Numbered from the stretch's first letter, positions 1-7,673 are shown. The stretch is 64,000 nt of DNA from Bacillota bacterium (GCA_023411395.1 JAEYOV010000034.1:1-64000); one strand, 5' to 3'. Numbers and translations: made by a program. The notes: a model not told the origin generated them from the sequence alone.

Positions 1-4
1 ACAT
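1..4 (-). CDS. Start of a minus-strand gene running off the window (partial)
   Basis: Only the start codon and one further base are inside the window. On the minus strand an ATG at 4-2 follows a GAGGGAG ribosome-binding site with about 6 bases of spacing, and an extended -10 promoter lies at 61-69. The product cannot be judged. Confidence 0.35.
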
Positions 5-60
5 GGCGACTCCCTCACATGCAAGCTTTTTTGAGGTTTTTCCCCGTTTTCCTTGCATCC

Positions 61-69
61 ATTATACCA
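61..69 (-). promoter_or_regulatory. Extended -10 promoter for the leftmost gene
   Basis: On the minus strand the bases read TGGTATAAT, a perfect extended -10 element. No good -35 box is seen. It would give a leader of about 50 nt ahead of the start codon at position 4. Confidence 0.5.
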
Positions 70-189
70 CTAATCACTTGATTTTACTGGGTTTTCATGC
101 ATTCTTATATTGATGAGTAAGCCCTAATTATGAAAGATTATTTTTCATATTTTAATGAAAATTATATGGAATCTTATCCCAAACCTTTG

Positions 190-195
190 TATAAT
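190..195 (+). promoter_or_regulatory. -10 box upstream of the GNAT gene
   Basis: A perfect TATAAT stands about 48 bases before the GTG start of the acetyltransferase gene, in AT-rich sequence. The -35 region is poor, so this is a plausible but unproven promoter. Confidence 0.4.
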
Positions 196-243
196 AGAAA
201 AAGTTGTGTATGAATATATTTCTATAAGGGGTATCATTCTGCG

Positions 244-870
244 GTGGACATTCATGGTAAGCTGAAGCAATACTTGAGAAGGATGGAGGCGTCCGGCCAT
301 CCGAAGCCCGGTTCTTCTGTGAAGGCCGGGGGCAACACCGGCATTGCGTACGAAGAATTGTTCTATTTCGATCTTTCTTTGGGATTGTTTGACCGGTTCA
401 ACCGCCACCAGGTGGTCAACTGGTGCTGGCGGAAGAAGGATGGGAAGTGGGCGCTTCAAAACATACCCTTTACCGAGGAATGGGACCAGGACGGCAAGGC
501 CGCCCTTGTGGACAGCCTCAAGCGCACATTGCAGTCAGGCGGCATCGTGATCGGCGCGTTTTCCAATCAATCCGTCATCGGCTTTGCGTCTGTGGAAAGC
601 CAAAGCTTCGGGCCTGATCTGGAATACGTTCAATTGTCCAACCTCCATGTCTCCTTTGAGTACAGAGGCAAGGGCATCGGGAAAAGGCTTTTCAAAATGG
701 CGTGCAATGCCGCCCGGGCGCTGGGCGCAAGAAAGCTGTACATTTCCGCCCACTCCGCGGAGGAAACCCAGGCCTTTTACAAATCAATGAAATGCAAAGA
801 AGCCGAATTCTATTGCGCAAAGCTTGTCATGAAAGAGCCCTGCGATTGCCAGTTGGAGTATGTTTTGTAG
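244..870 (+). CDS. GNAT family N-acetyltransferase
   Basis: A 208-residue protein with a C-terminal GNAT fold. Around residues 135-150 the acetyl-CoA binding motif A reads YRGKGIGKRLF, matching the family pattern R-x-x-G-x-G/A. It is followed by the usual helix and by a HSAEETQAFYKSMKC stretch (motif B, with the Tyr that often protonates CoA). The first 70 residues do not look like GNAT and may position the substrate. The start is a GTG, chosen because it is the first start in frame after the -10 box; GGGG bases lie about 12 upstream, so the ribosome-binding site is weak. The gene stands alone and ends at a bidirectional hairpin. The acyl acceptor cannot be predicted. Confidence 0.85.
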   Translation: MDIHGKLKQYLRRMEASGHPKPGSSVKAGGNTGIAYEELFYFDLSLGLFDRFNRHQVVNWCWRKKDGKWALQNIPFTEEWDQDGKAALVDSLKRTLQSGGIVIGAFSNQSVIGFASVESQSFGPDLEYVQLSNLHVSFEYRGKGIGKRLFKMACNAARALGARKLYISAHSAEETQAFYKSMKCKEAEFYCAKLVMKEPCDCQLEYVL

Positions 871-921
871 CGCGGCCCGGGCGCACGGCTTCCGCGCACC
901 TTAAGAAGCAATAATCACAAA

Positions 922-941
922 AAAGCGGCGGATGCCGCTTT
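922..941. terminator. Bidirectional terminator between GNAT and APC permease genes
   Basis: AAAGCGGC, a four-base loop, then GCCGCTTT, flanked by A-rich and T-rich bases. It lies between two convergent genes and can serve both. Confidence 0.75.
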
Positions 942-958
942 CATGTTTTGAAATGGTT

Positions 959-2221
959 TCATGCCTTCTGCATGGGCTGCTCTGTTTCCGCCTTCCTCCC
1001 GCTCATTCTTGGCGCGATCCCCACCGTCCCAACCGTCACCATTAAAAATATGATCCATCCCACGGCGGGGGAGAAGATCAAAAGCGAAGCCAGGCAGGCA
1101 ACCAGCAGTACGATGACAGCTTTTAACCATGCGCCCTTCATGCATTTGAACGCGCCTGCAAGCCCCAGCAGCGCGTTGCCTATGAAAAAGGTGTTGGCGA
1201 TCCCCACCAAAAAGCTCAGGGACACGATATTGCTTTCCAGCAATACGATCAAAACGCAGTGCACCGCTGACAAGGCCAGTATGGCCTTCACCGGCGCGCG
1301 CCCGCCCGGCTTTTGTTTGAATATGGCCGGCAGCCTTCCCTCCCCGGCTCTGGCGGCCATCTGCCTTGTCACCGCGCCCAACACCATCAGGATCGTGCAG
1401 TAGCACAGCGCCAATGCCACGGCTCCCAATAAATACGGCGCGGCGCCGCCAAACAGGGGCGCCATGATGGCGTTCAGGCTTGCGTCCAGGCCGCCTGTAA
1501 CCCGCGGGCTGCTCTGCAGCGCATAGGTTACCACAAGGTACACAAGCGTAACGGTGACCACGCTCCCCTTCATGGCCCGCATCAGCGTGCGCTTGGGGCT
1601 AACCACATCCTCCACATAGTTGCCGATCACTTCCCAGCCGATGATGGCCCAGAACAAAATCAATAGGGTGGAGCCCAGGGTGAGCAGATCGGGCAGGCCG
1701 GCGGGCAAGGCCGACGCGCCCTGCGTGACCAGGCTGTACACGCCTCCCGCCGTCAGGATGCAGGCGGTAAGCGAGGATAATACAAGCGTCACGCTGCCCA
1801 TGATGCGTATGCCCGACATCAAAATCAGCACGGTCACCGCCATAAAAAGAAAAGAGATCACAAGGGGCGGCAGCGCTCCTTCCGGCAGCATGCCTTGAGT
1901 AAAGCCGGCGGCCGTTTTTACGACCGCCACGGGACCAAAGCACACGGCGGCGGTTAAATAGTTGGCCGAAAGCTCCCGGAAGCGAATGCCCAGCGCCTCC
2001 CCAATCAGGCGGCTCACACCCTCGTTGGTGGAAACCATCATGCTCATCCTGGTAAACACATAGGCAAACCCGGCCCCCAGCAGCATCACCAGAATCCAGG
2101 CAAACATGGCGTAATCCCGCAGTGCCTCATAGGCCAGCGTAGGCAGCACCACGATCCCCGAACCCAGCACCGGCCCCACCATCAGCCCGCTTAACGAAAG
2201 TGCGCTCAGCTTTTTTTCCAT
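959..2221 (-). CDS. APC superfamily amino acid permease
   Basis: A 420-residue polytopic membrane protein with about 12 hydrophobic segments. It begins MEKKLSALSLSGLMVGPVLG, and the GPVLGSGI stretch in the first helix is the glycine-rich unwound helix expected in amino acid-polyamine-organocation permeases. The start at 2221 is preferred over longer reading because it has a GGGAGG site 7-8 bases upstream and because the longer frame crosses the promoter and the divergent regulator. It probably exchanges or imports an amino acid. The gene is divergent from a LysR regulator at 2528, the classic layout for a target of that regulator. Confidence 0.85.
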   Translation of the reverse strand: MEKKLSALSLSGLMVGPVLGSGIVVLPTLAYEALRDYAMFAWILVMLLGAGFAYVFTRMSMMVSTNEGVSRLIGEALGIRFRELSANYLTAAVCFGPVAVVKTAAGFTQGMLPEGALPPLVISFLFMAVTVLILMSGIRIMGSVTLVLSSLTACILTAGGVYSLVTQGASALPAGLPDLLTLGSTLLILFWAIIGWEVIGNYVEDVVSPKRTLMRAMKGSVVTVTLVYLVVTYALQSSPRVTGGLDASLNAIMAPLFGGAAPYLLGAVALALCYCTILMVLGAVTRQMAARAGEGRLPAIFKQKPGGRAPVKAILALSAVHCVLIVLLESNIVSLSFLVGIANTFFIGNALLGLAGAFKCMKGAWLKAVIVLLVACLASLLIFSPAVGWIIFLMVTVGTVGIAPRMSGRKAETEQPMQKA

Positions 2222-2235
2222 GAAAAATATTCCTC

Positions 2236-2322
2236 CCGCCTCCATTATAAGGAAGGAGGCGGTATTTGTAAAATTGAAAGTTGCAATAGGGCCTATCAAT
2301 AACTTCGATATTGTGGTATGAT
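2236..2322. promoter_or_regulatory. Divergent promoters and candidate LysR operators
   Basis: On the minus strand TTTACA, 17 bases, TATAAT (2267-2272 and 2244-2249) forms the permease promoter. Its -10 box sits inside an 8-bp perfect inverted repeat, CCGCCTCC at 2236-2243 and GGAGGCGG at 2255-2262. Two further symmetric sites follow: ATAGGGCCTAT at 2286-2296 and CAATA-N7-TATTG at 2297-2313. On the plus strand an extended -10, TGGTATGAT, ends at 2322. The symmetric sites are where a LysR protein would be expected to bind. Confidence 0.55.
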
Positions 2323-2350
2323 GCTGGAAAAGAACAGCCCGGAGGGAACC

Positions 2351-2521
2351 ATGGACATCAGGAATTTCAAAACCTTCAAAAAGATCGTGGAAACGGGCAG
2401 CTTTTCCAAGGCCGCCGCCGAAGGTTTCCAAAGGGCGACCGGAAAGCCCTTTGGTCGCCCTCGCAGGGGCGAGTCTCATTTGTCAAACCAAACCTTCCAA
2501 ATGCACTATGGACGCAGGTAA
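2351..2521 (+). pseudogene. Duplicated 5' fragment of the LysR gene fused to a repeat
   Basis: The first 22 codons match those of the intact LysR gene at 2528 and encode the same peptide; the three base differences seen are all synonymous. After residue 22 the frame runs into a double-hairpin repeat (2428-2472) and stops at 2521, only 6 bases before the start of the intact gene. This copy has the better ribosome-binding site (GGAGGG before its ATG), while the intact gene has only a weak AGGT. Translation of the 56-residue fragment could therefore feed ribosomes to the real gene. An assembly artefact is possible. Confidence 0.7.
2428..2472 (+). repeat. Double-hairpin repeat, copy 1
   Basis: Two adjacent hairpins: CCAAAGGGC pairs with GCCCTTTGG, then TCGCCC pairs with GGGCGA. 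Related copies lie at 44609-44649 and, inverted and partly truncated, at 16225-16260. Both stems differ between copies 1 and 2 but stay paired. Confidence 0.75.
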
Positions 2522-2527
2522 TGTGAT

Positions 2528-3400
2528 ATGGACATCAGGAACTTCAAAACCTTCAAAAAGATCGTGGAAACGGGCAGCTTTTCCAAAGCGGCCGAGCAAC
2601 TGGGCTATGCCCAGTCCACCGTTACCTTCCACATCCAGTCCATCGAAAGCTATTACCGCCGGCCGGTGTTCAACCGCATGGGCAGCAGCGTTGCGCTTAC
2701 GGAATTCGGCCAGAACATATTGGGCCAGGTGGATGCGCTGCTCACCGCCTACGAGGCGGTGGAGGGCGCCTCCGCGCTGGATTCCGCGCCCCAGGGTAGC
2801 ATACGCATCGGCACACCGGAATCGCTGCTGCTGTACAGGCTGTATGACATCATCAGGCAATACAAGCAGTCGTATCCCCAGGTGGAGATCGTCATCAGCA
2901 TCGACCTGTGCCCGGCCCTCCGGGACAAGGTGATTTCAGGCGAGCTGGACATGGCCATCCTTTTGCAGCCGGAATACCAGTACACCCAACTGAACACCAC
3001 GCTGCTCAAGAAAGAGGAAATGTGCTTTGTGGCACCAAAGGATTACACGGGGGACGATTTTCTGCCCTCAGGCGCCCAGATGGTTTTGTATACCGAAAAG
3101 GAGTGCACCTACCGGGAGGTGTTTCAAAACTACCTCCAGGGCCAAAAGTTCTACCCCTCCAACGTGCTGGAAACCGGCAGCGTGGAGGTGATCAAAAAGT
3201 ACATACAGTACGGCATGGGCATCTCCTACCTGCCCCTGTACGCAGTAGCGGAGGACGCCGAAAAGGGCCGGCTGCGCGTGAAACAGCACGATTCGCCCGT
3301 GGAGTTTTATACCCAGGCGGTCTGCCACAAGAACAAGTGGCTCAGCCCCGCCGTGCAGGCGTTTTTGGACCTGTGCCGCGAAAGCGCGAAGGCGTGGTGA
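2528..3400 (+). CDS. LysR family transcriptional regulator
   Basis: A 290-residue LysR protein. Residues 1-60 form the winged helix-turn-helix (FKKIVETGSFSKAAEQLGYA, then STVTFHIQSIE), and residues 90-290 the periplasmic-binding-like effector domain. Length is normal for the family. It is divergent from the APC permease and probably controls it. The start is unambiguous from family alignment, yet its ribosome-binding site is weak, apparently because a duplicated gene fragment and a repeat have separated it from its original leader. A strong hairpin follows the stop. Confidence 0.9.
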   Translation: MDIRNFKTFKKIVETGSFSKAAEQLGYAQSTVTFHIQSIESYYRRPVFNRMGSSVALTEFGQNILGQVDALLTAYEAVEGASALDSAPQGSIRIGTPESLLLYRLYDIIRQYKQSYPQVEIVISIDLCPALRDKVISGELDMAILLQPEYQYTQLNTTLLKKEEMCFVAPKDYTGDDFLPSGAQMVLYTEKECTYREVFQNYLQGQKFYPSNVLETGSVEVIKKYIQYGMGISYLPLYAVAEDAEKGRLRVKQHDSPVEFYTQAVCHKNKWLSPAVQAFLDLCRESAKAW

Positions 3401-3419
3401 GGGATGTGCGGGATCGCTG

Positions 3420-3457
3420 GCGGGGAAGGGCCTTTTTGAAAAAATGCCCTTCCCCGC
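3420..3457 (+). terminator. Hairpin after the LysR gene
   Basis: GCGGGGAAGGGC pairs with GCCCTTCCCCGC around an A/T-rich loop, 20 bases after the LysR stop. There is no run of T after the stem, so termination may be imperfect. Confidence 0.6.
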
Positions 3458-3547
3458 ACCTCATCCCGAAAAACTTTAAGATATCATGTAATGCCAAGCA
3501 GGAGGATGTAATCGAAGGCCCGGATAAGCGTTTGTCTGAGCGTTTAC

Positions 3548-3585
3548 GTCTCATTCTGAGGGCGCAGAGCGGCCGAAGAATCTTT
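3548..3585 (+). repeat. TCATTCTGAGGG...GAAGAATCT dispersed repeat (diverged copy)
   Basis: A diverged member of a short palindromic repeat found in four better copies at 7674, 35306, 48086 and 55297. It sits just upstream of the DsrE-like gene. Confidence 0.55.
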
Positions 3586-3628
3586 CTGCCGCAAGGGCCT
3601 GTACTATTTTTAGCAGGAGGTGTTTCTG

Positions 3629-3973
3629 ATGGAGGAAAAAGGCAGCCTGTACATTCTATGGACAAACGCGGACCTGATCACTTCTGAAAAGATGGTCATG
3701 ATGTACGCCACAAACGCCATGATCCATCACTGGTGGGAGAATGTCACCGTCATCATCTGGGGCGCAACGGCGAAGCTTGCGGCGGAAAACGCGCAAATGC
3801 AGGAATCCATGAAAGTAGCCATGAACGTAGGCGTCAAATTCTCCGCCTGCATTGCCTGTGCCCGCCAGTTGGGCGTCATCGAACCGCTGGAGGCGCTTGG
3901 GATAGAGGTCATCCCGTGGGGCCAGCCGTTGACCGGGATTTTGAAAGGGAATGAAAAATTGTTGACTGTATAA
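3629..3973 (+). CDS. DsrE family protein
   Basis: A 114-residue protein with the DsrE/DsrF alpha-beta fold: an N-terminal strand LYILWTNAD, a central ENVTVIIWGATAKLAAEN, then VKFSACIACARQLGV, which places two cysteines at the position where DsrE-like and YchN-like proteins carry their active-site or structural cysteines, and a final IEVIPWGQPLTGIL strand-helix. Members handle sulfane sulfur or act as small sulfur-relay or redox proteins; the substrate here is unknown. ATG at 3629 is chosen over an in-frame GTG at 3620 because AGGAGG at 3615-3620 is 8 bases ahead of it. The gene is monocistronic. Confidence 0.75.
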   Translation: MEEKGSLYILWTNADLITSEKMVMMYATNAMIHHWWENVTVIIWGATAKLAAENAQMQESMKVAMNVGVKFSACIACARQLGVIEPLEALGIEVIPWGQPLTGILKGNEKLLTV

Positions 3974-4043
3974 ATACATAGAGGAATAGTTGGCTTGCAT
4001 GTCCACATTCGCTTACGTTTGTCCATATTTATCCACATAAATG

Positions 4044-4071
4044 TTGACAAAATCGCCCCAAAGGATATAAT
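4044..4071 (+). promoter_or_regulatory. Promoter of the antisense antitoxin RNA
   Basis: TTGACA at 4044-4049, 16 bases, TATAAT at 4066-4071: both hexamers are perfect. No open reading frame follows. It drives the short RNA at about 4078-4166. Confidence 0.85.
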
Positions 4072-4077
4072 AAGGGC

Positions 4078-4166
4078 AGGAAGGTTGAGCCCTTTCAAAG
4101 TGGGCACTCGCTCCCGGCGGTGTTCATGAAACCGCTTGTAGGTACGACTACAGGCGGTTTTGCTTT
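4078..4166 (+). ncRNA. Putative antisense RNA antitoxin of a type I toxin-antitoxin pair
   Basis: A short transcript of about 90 nt is bounded by a consensus promoter and by an intrinsic terminator at 4129-4160 (AAACCGC..TGTAG paired with CTACA.GCGGTTT, then T-rich). It runs towards the small toxin gene at 4165-4248 from the opposite strand, so the two transcripts would overlap at their 3' ends. This is the arrangement of txpA/ratA in Bacillus subtilis. No tool-based structure prediction was possible. Confidence 0.7.
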
Positions 4167-4248
4167 ATCGTTTCTTGCCCAGCTTGAATGCTGTCAGCAA
4201 AATCCCGATTACGGTCAGCACAATCATGATGATTTCAAAATCACGCAT
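4165..4248 (-). CDS. Small holin-like type I toxin, 27 residues
   Basis: The peptide starts MRDFEIIMIVLTVIG, continues with a hydrophobic ILLTAF and ends in a basic KLGKKR tail. This matches the Firmicutes putative holin-like toxin pattern (short acidic N-terminus, one membrane helix, charged C-terminus). The ATG at 4248 is chosen over one two codons upstream because the GGGAGG site is 8 bases from it and only 2 from the other. A minus-strand promoter lies at 4323-4351. The 3' end overlaps the terminator of the convergent RNA. Such peptides insert in the membrane and collapse the proton gradient when unrepressed; that role is inferred from the family. Confidence 0.75.
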   Translation of the reverse strand: MRDFEIIMIVLTVIGILLTAFKLGKKR

Positions 4249-4322
4249 GTGCATCACCTCCCGGCCTCTTATGTATAAGCCGGGCGCAAGCCCACCATGT
4301 AGGAACCTTCCTGCTTGATGCA

Positions 4323-4351
4323 AGTATACCAAAAGAAGGCAATTGCCACAA
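4323..4351 (-). promoter_or_regulatory. Promoter of the holin-like toxin
   Basis: On the minus strand TTGTGG (4346-4351), 17 bases, TATACT (4323-4328). It gives a leader of about 65 nt that includes a GCCGGGC/GCCCGGC hairpin close to the ribosome-binding site. Confidence 0.6.
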
Positions 4352-4378
4352 GATCATTGATGATAGGTACGGAAGCAT

Positions 4379-4418
4379 AAAGTCAGGGCAGCGCGTTTTA
4401 CCTCGCTGCCCTGACTTT
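4379..4418. terminator. Bidirectional terminator
   Basis: A 15-bp perfect stem, AAAGTCAGGGCAGCG with its complement, around a 10-base loop. A run of T/A lies on both sides. It ends transcription from the PG_binding gene on the minus strand and insulates the toxin promoter. Confidence 0.85.
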
Positions 4419-4472
4419 CAAAAAATACTTACAACCATTCTTCGAGCGGAATTTATCCCCCGTCCCCCCGAC

Positions 4473-5369
4473 TCACTTACACTTATCGCAAGGCTTGAGC
4501 TTTTTCTTTTCCGCCTGCGACTTTTTGATTTGCTTGGGGTCTTTCATATCACTGCAATCCTTGTCGGTATGGTATTCCTTCCCCTTGTTCTCCACCCATA
4601 CAAACACATCCGGGTCCTCTTTTGCCGTGCCGCTGTCCAAAAGAGCCAGCGTTTTTTCCCCGGCGATCCCGTCGGCCTGCAGGCCGTTCACCTTCTGAAA
4701 AGACAGTACCGCCGATTGGGTGACATCGCCGAAAGCGCCGTCATCAGTGCCCAGGGCCAGGTATCCCAGCGCGATCAACTGGCCTTGCAGCGCTTTGACG
4801 GCCTCGCCCTTTGATGCATATTTCAGCACCGAGCTAACCGTCTCCGGCGTTGGCGTTGAGGTCGGGGCAGGCGTAGCGGTGGTTTGGGGAAGAGGCCTTG
4901 GCGTCGGCACGGGCGTATCCTTCGGGGCAACATTCTGCCACGTATTCTCCGCCGGGCTGCCGTTGTTTGCCATGGCTGCGATCATGTTGGGGCTGTTTGA
5001 CGGGGCAGGATTCACCGGGTCTTTGTAATCCAGAGCGAAAAAGAAAAAAACGATGATTGCAAAGGCCAGCACGATCCATGGCCATATCTTCCTTCTTCCG
5101 GGCGGATCGCTTTGTTGCGTGTAATACGTACCCGTCACGGGGTTGATCCCCGGCCGGTGCCTTAATATCCTTCCATCATCCTCGTCTTCAAAATTGGTCT
5201 GGTTTGGATAGGCGGCGCCCGTACCCGGCGTGCTGAACGTGCTTTCTTTCCCGCCGGTGCCGGAGCCCAAACGCGTGCGCAGGGCAGCTAAAAACCCCCC
5301 GCCACCTTTGGCGGGACCGTACCTTGCGCCGCTGCCCGGCCTTGTGGAATTTTGATAGCGGTTGCCCAT
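4473..5369 (-). CDS. Membrane-anchored peptidoglycan-binding domain protein
   Basis: A 298-residue protein. About 90 polar, glycine-rich residues face the cytosol, then a single helix (KIWPWIVLAFAIIVFFFFAL) crosses the membrane. A threonine/proline-rich linker (TPVPTPRPLPQTTATPAPTS) follows, then a PG_binding_1 domain (VKALQGQLIALGYLALGTDD..FGDVTQSAVLSFQKVNGLQADGIAGEKTLALL). The last 50 residues contain YHTDKDCSDM and KPCDKCK, with spaced cysteines and a histidine that could bind metal. The protein probably holds a cell-wall contact outside the membrane. ATG at 5369 has a GGAG site; two upstream ATGs do not. It is transcribed alone. Confidence 0.8.
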   Translation of the reverse strand: MGNRYQNSTRPGSGARYGPAKGGGGFLAALRTRLGSGTGGKESTFSTPGTGAAYPNQTNFEDEDDGRILRHRPGINPVTGTYYTQQSDPPGRRKIWPWIVLAFAIIVFFFFALDYKDPVNPAPSNSPNMIAAMANNGSPAENTWQNVAPKDTPVPTPRPLPQTTATPAPTSTPTPETVSSVLKYASKGEAVKALQGQLIALGYLALGTDDGAFGDVTQSAVLSFQKVNGLQADGIAGEKTLALLDSGTAKEDPDVFVWVENKGKEYHTDKDCSDMKDPKQIKKSQAEKKKLKPCDKCK

Positions 5370-5523
5370 ATTCCTTCTCCAATGGTTCATCGTCTGCATG
5401 AAAGTGTGCGCAAAAAGAGGCTGTTTGAATTAATTATAACGCATTTGTCATGATAATGCAAACAATCGTTAGAAAAATAGTAAGAATTTTCATATGTAAC
5501 ACGTCCGGCTGACGGCAAAAAAT

Positions 5524-5546
5524 GCGGCGGTGTAAAACACCGCCGC
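5524..5546 (-). terminator. Terminator of the glycogen operon
   Basis: GCGGCGGTGT, a three-base loop and its complement, followed on the minus strand by a run of T, 25 bases after the glgA stop. Confidence 0.85.
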
Positions 5547-5570
5547 CCGCATCGCAAACCCTGCAATTCC

Positions 5571-7583
5571 TTAATGCTCTCCCCGGCTGCGCATATTCGT
5601 CCGGCTCTGGTACGATGTTGCCGGCGGCACCTTATCGGGCAGAACCGCTATCCCGTCCTCCATGGTGGGCGGCAGCGGCTCATCGTTCTTTTTCGCCTGC
5701 TTGCGGTGCTTTACGGGGGCCTTCCTGTCCGTTTCATCCTGCAGCTTTTGCATGTCGTTCAGCGTTTCCATGGCGTGCTCCGGCTCATACTTTTTCATAT
5801 GCCTGGGGGGCCGGGAGGGGGCGCTCGCATAGTCGGCCTCCGCAGCGGCCTGTGTTTCCTCCTGCCCTTTTTTTACTTTCCTTCCGGCCTTCTGCTCCTT
5901 TACCTGTTGGTTGTATACATCCTTTTCCGCCTTCTCCTTTGCCTGGGCGGTTTCCGTACGCTTGCGGGCCTTTTCGGCCTTGGCCTGCTCCTTGGCTTCC
6001 ACCGATTCCGCCTGCGCGGCCGCGGCGGCCTCGGCCAGTTCTTTTGCTTCCTGCTCCGCACCGGTCTTTTGCGCCCGCGCCCGCTGCTCCCGCTCCTTTG
6101 CTTCCGCTTCGGCGCGCGCCCGGAACTCCGCCTCCGCCTTGCGGAATTCGGCCAGCAGGCCGTTATACAGGCCGATATATTCCTTGGCGGAATGGGTCCA
6201 ACTGAAATCCTTCTCCATGCCCCGCTTCATCAGCGTGCGCCAGAGGGCTTTATCCTCCCGGTAATACTTCACGGCGCGGCGGATGGTGTAGAGCATGTCG
6301 TGGGCGTTGTAGTTGAAGAAGGTGAAGCCGGTGCCTTCGCCCGTGTACTCATTGTAGGCAAGCACCGTGTCGCGAAGGCCCCCGGTTTCCCTAACGATGG
6401 GCACGGTGCCGTAGCGCATGCTCATCATCTGGCTCAGGCCGCAGGGCTCAAACTGGGAGGGCATCAAAAACATGTCCGCCCCGGCGTAAATGCGGTGGGC
6501 CAGCTCGTGATCCATGGCGAAGCGTGCGGCCACCCGGCCGGAATACTGCTGCTCCGCCCAGGAAAAAAGGTCCACATACCGCCCGTCACCCATGCCAAGC
6601 ACGGCAAGCTGCAGGTCCTCCTGCATGATGTCGGCGATGACATAGTCAATCAGATCCAGGCCCTTTTGGTTGCTCAGCCGTCCCACCATGCCGATGAGGG
6701 GCACATCGGGCCGCACTTCAAGCCCCAACTGCTCCTGCAGTGCCCGCTTGCAGGCGATCTTTCCGTTCAGGTCATCGGGGGTATAGGGCGCGGCGGTATA
6801 GGGGTCGTGGCACGGGTCGTACTCCTTGACATCGATGCCGTTCAAAACACCGGAAAGCACATCCTTGCGGGCGCGAAGCAGGCCATCCAGCCGCTCGCCG
6901 TAGAAGGAGGTTTGAATCTCCTGGGCATAGCTTTGGCTCACGGTGGTGATGCGGTCGGCGTAGACCAGCGCGGCCTTCAAAAAATTGGCTGCGCCGTAGC
7001 ATTCCAGCTTGTCTGAGGTATACAGGCTGTCGCCCAGGCCCAGAACGTCCTGCACATCCTTGATGTTAAAGATGCCCTGGTACTGCAGGTTGTGGATGGT
7101 GAACACAGTGCGGATGGGATGGTACGAGGGTAAATGGTCGTACTGTATGCGCAGCAGCGCCGGGATCATGCCCGACTGCCAGTCGTGGGCGTGGATCACT
7201 TCCGGCCAGAAACCTATAAGTGGCAGCGCGTTTAAGACCGCGCGGTTGAAAAAGCCGAAACGCTCATACTCGTCGCCGCCCAGGCCGTACACATAGGGGC
7301 GGCTGAAGTAATACTTGTTGTCCACAAAGTAGTAGGTAACGCCGCCCATAATGAGCGATTCGATGCCGCAGTACTGGCGCCGCCAGCCCAGGGCCACCTC
7401 AAAGTCGGTGACATGGTTCATCTGGTCCTTGTATTCCTTGGGGATTACGGTGTACATGGGCAGCATGACCCGCACGTCATGGCCGGCCTTGGAAAGCACT
7501 GGCGCCAGCGCGCCCACCACATCGGCCAGGCCGCCGGTTTTGCAAAAGGGTACGCATTCGCTGGCGGTAAAGAGAATTTTCAT
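5571..7583 (-). CDS. glgA: Glycogen synthase GlgA with long charged C-terminal extension
   Basis: Transfers glucose from ADP-glucose to the growing alpha-1,4-glucan. A GT5 enzyme: residues 1-20 hold MKILFTASECVPF and the ADP-glucose binding KTGGLADVVGAL; the second Rossmann domain has GRLSNQKGLDLI and FEPCGLSQMMSMRYG, the retaining-transferase glutamate region. GT5 synthases are usually about 480 residues. This one has 670, with roughly 190 extra residues rich in Ala, Glu, Lys and Gln that look coiled-coil and end in a disordered Arg-rich tail. The start at 7583 has an AGGAGG site 10 bases away; the frame reads further upstream but through repeats. Last gene of the minus-strand glg operon. 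Confidence 0.93.
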   Translation of the reverse strand: MKILFTASECVPFCKTGGLADVVGALAPVLSKAGHDVRVMLPMYTVIPKEYKDQMNHVTDFEVALGWRRQYCGIESLIMGGVTYYFVDNKYYFSRPYVYGLGGDEYERFGFFNRAVLNALPLIGFWPEVIHAHDWQSGMIPALLRIQYDHLPSYHPIRTVFTIHNLQYQGIFNIKDVQDVLGLGDSLYTSDKLECYGAANFLKAALVYADRITTVSQSYAQEIQTSFYGERLDGLLRARKDVLSGVLNGIDVKEYDPCHDPYTAAPYTPDDLNGKIACKRALQEQLGLEVRPDVPLIGMVGRLSNQKGLDLIDYVIADIMQEDLQLAVLGMGDGRYVDLFSWAEQQYSGRVAARFAMDHELAHRIYAGADMFLMPSQFEPCGLSQMMSMRYGTVPIVRETGGLRDTVLAYNEYTGEGTGFTFFNYNAHDMLYTIRRAVKYYREDKALWRTLMKRGMEKDFSWTHSAKEYIGLYNGLLAEFRKAEAEFRARAEAEAKEREQRARAQKTGAEQEAKELAEAAAAAQAESVEAKEQAKAEKARKRTETAQAKEKAEKDVYNQQVKEQKAGRKVKKGQEETQAAAEADYASAPSRPPRHMKKYEPEHAMETLNDMQKLQDETDRKAPVKHRKQAKKNDEPLPPTMEDGIAVLPDKVPPATSYQSRTNMRSRGEH

Positions 7584-7673
7584 AATATGTAGTCCTCCTT
7601 CGGGGAGTGATTGTCGGCGGGGGAAGAAGGGCGGAGCAGAATCGCCCCTTGAGTCACCATATCCCCGCCTCCT

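Noticed and set aside
2351..2521. A separate small protein gene upstream of LysR
   Set aside because: Its first 22 residues copy LysR and the rest is translated repeat; better described as a gene fragment.
5574..7016. A 480-residue plus-strand reading frame
   Set aside because: It is antisense to glgA, which has complete family motifs; codon bias in GC-rich DNA creates the frame.
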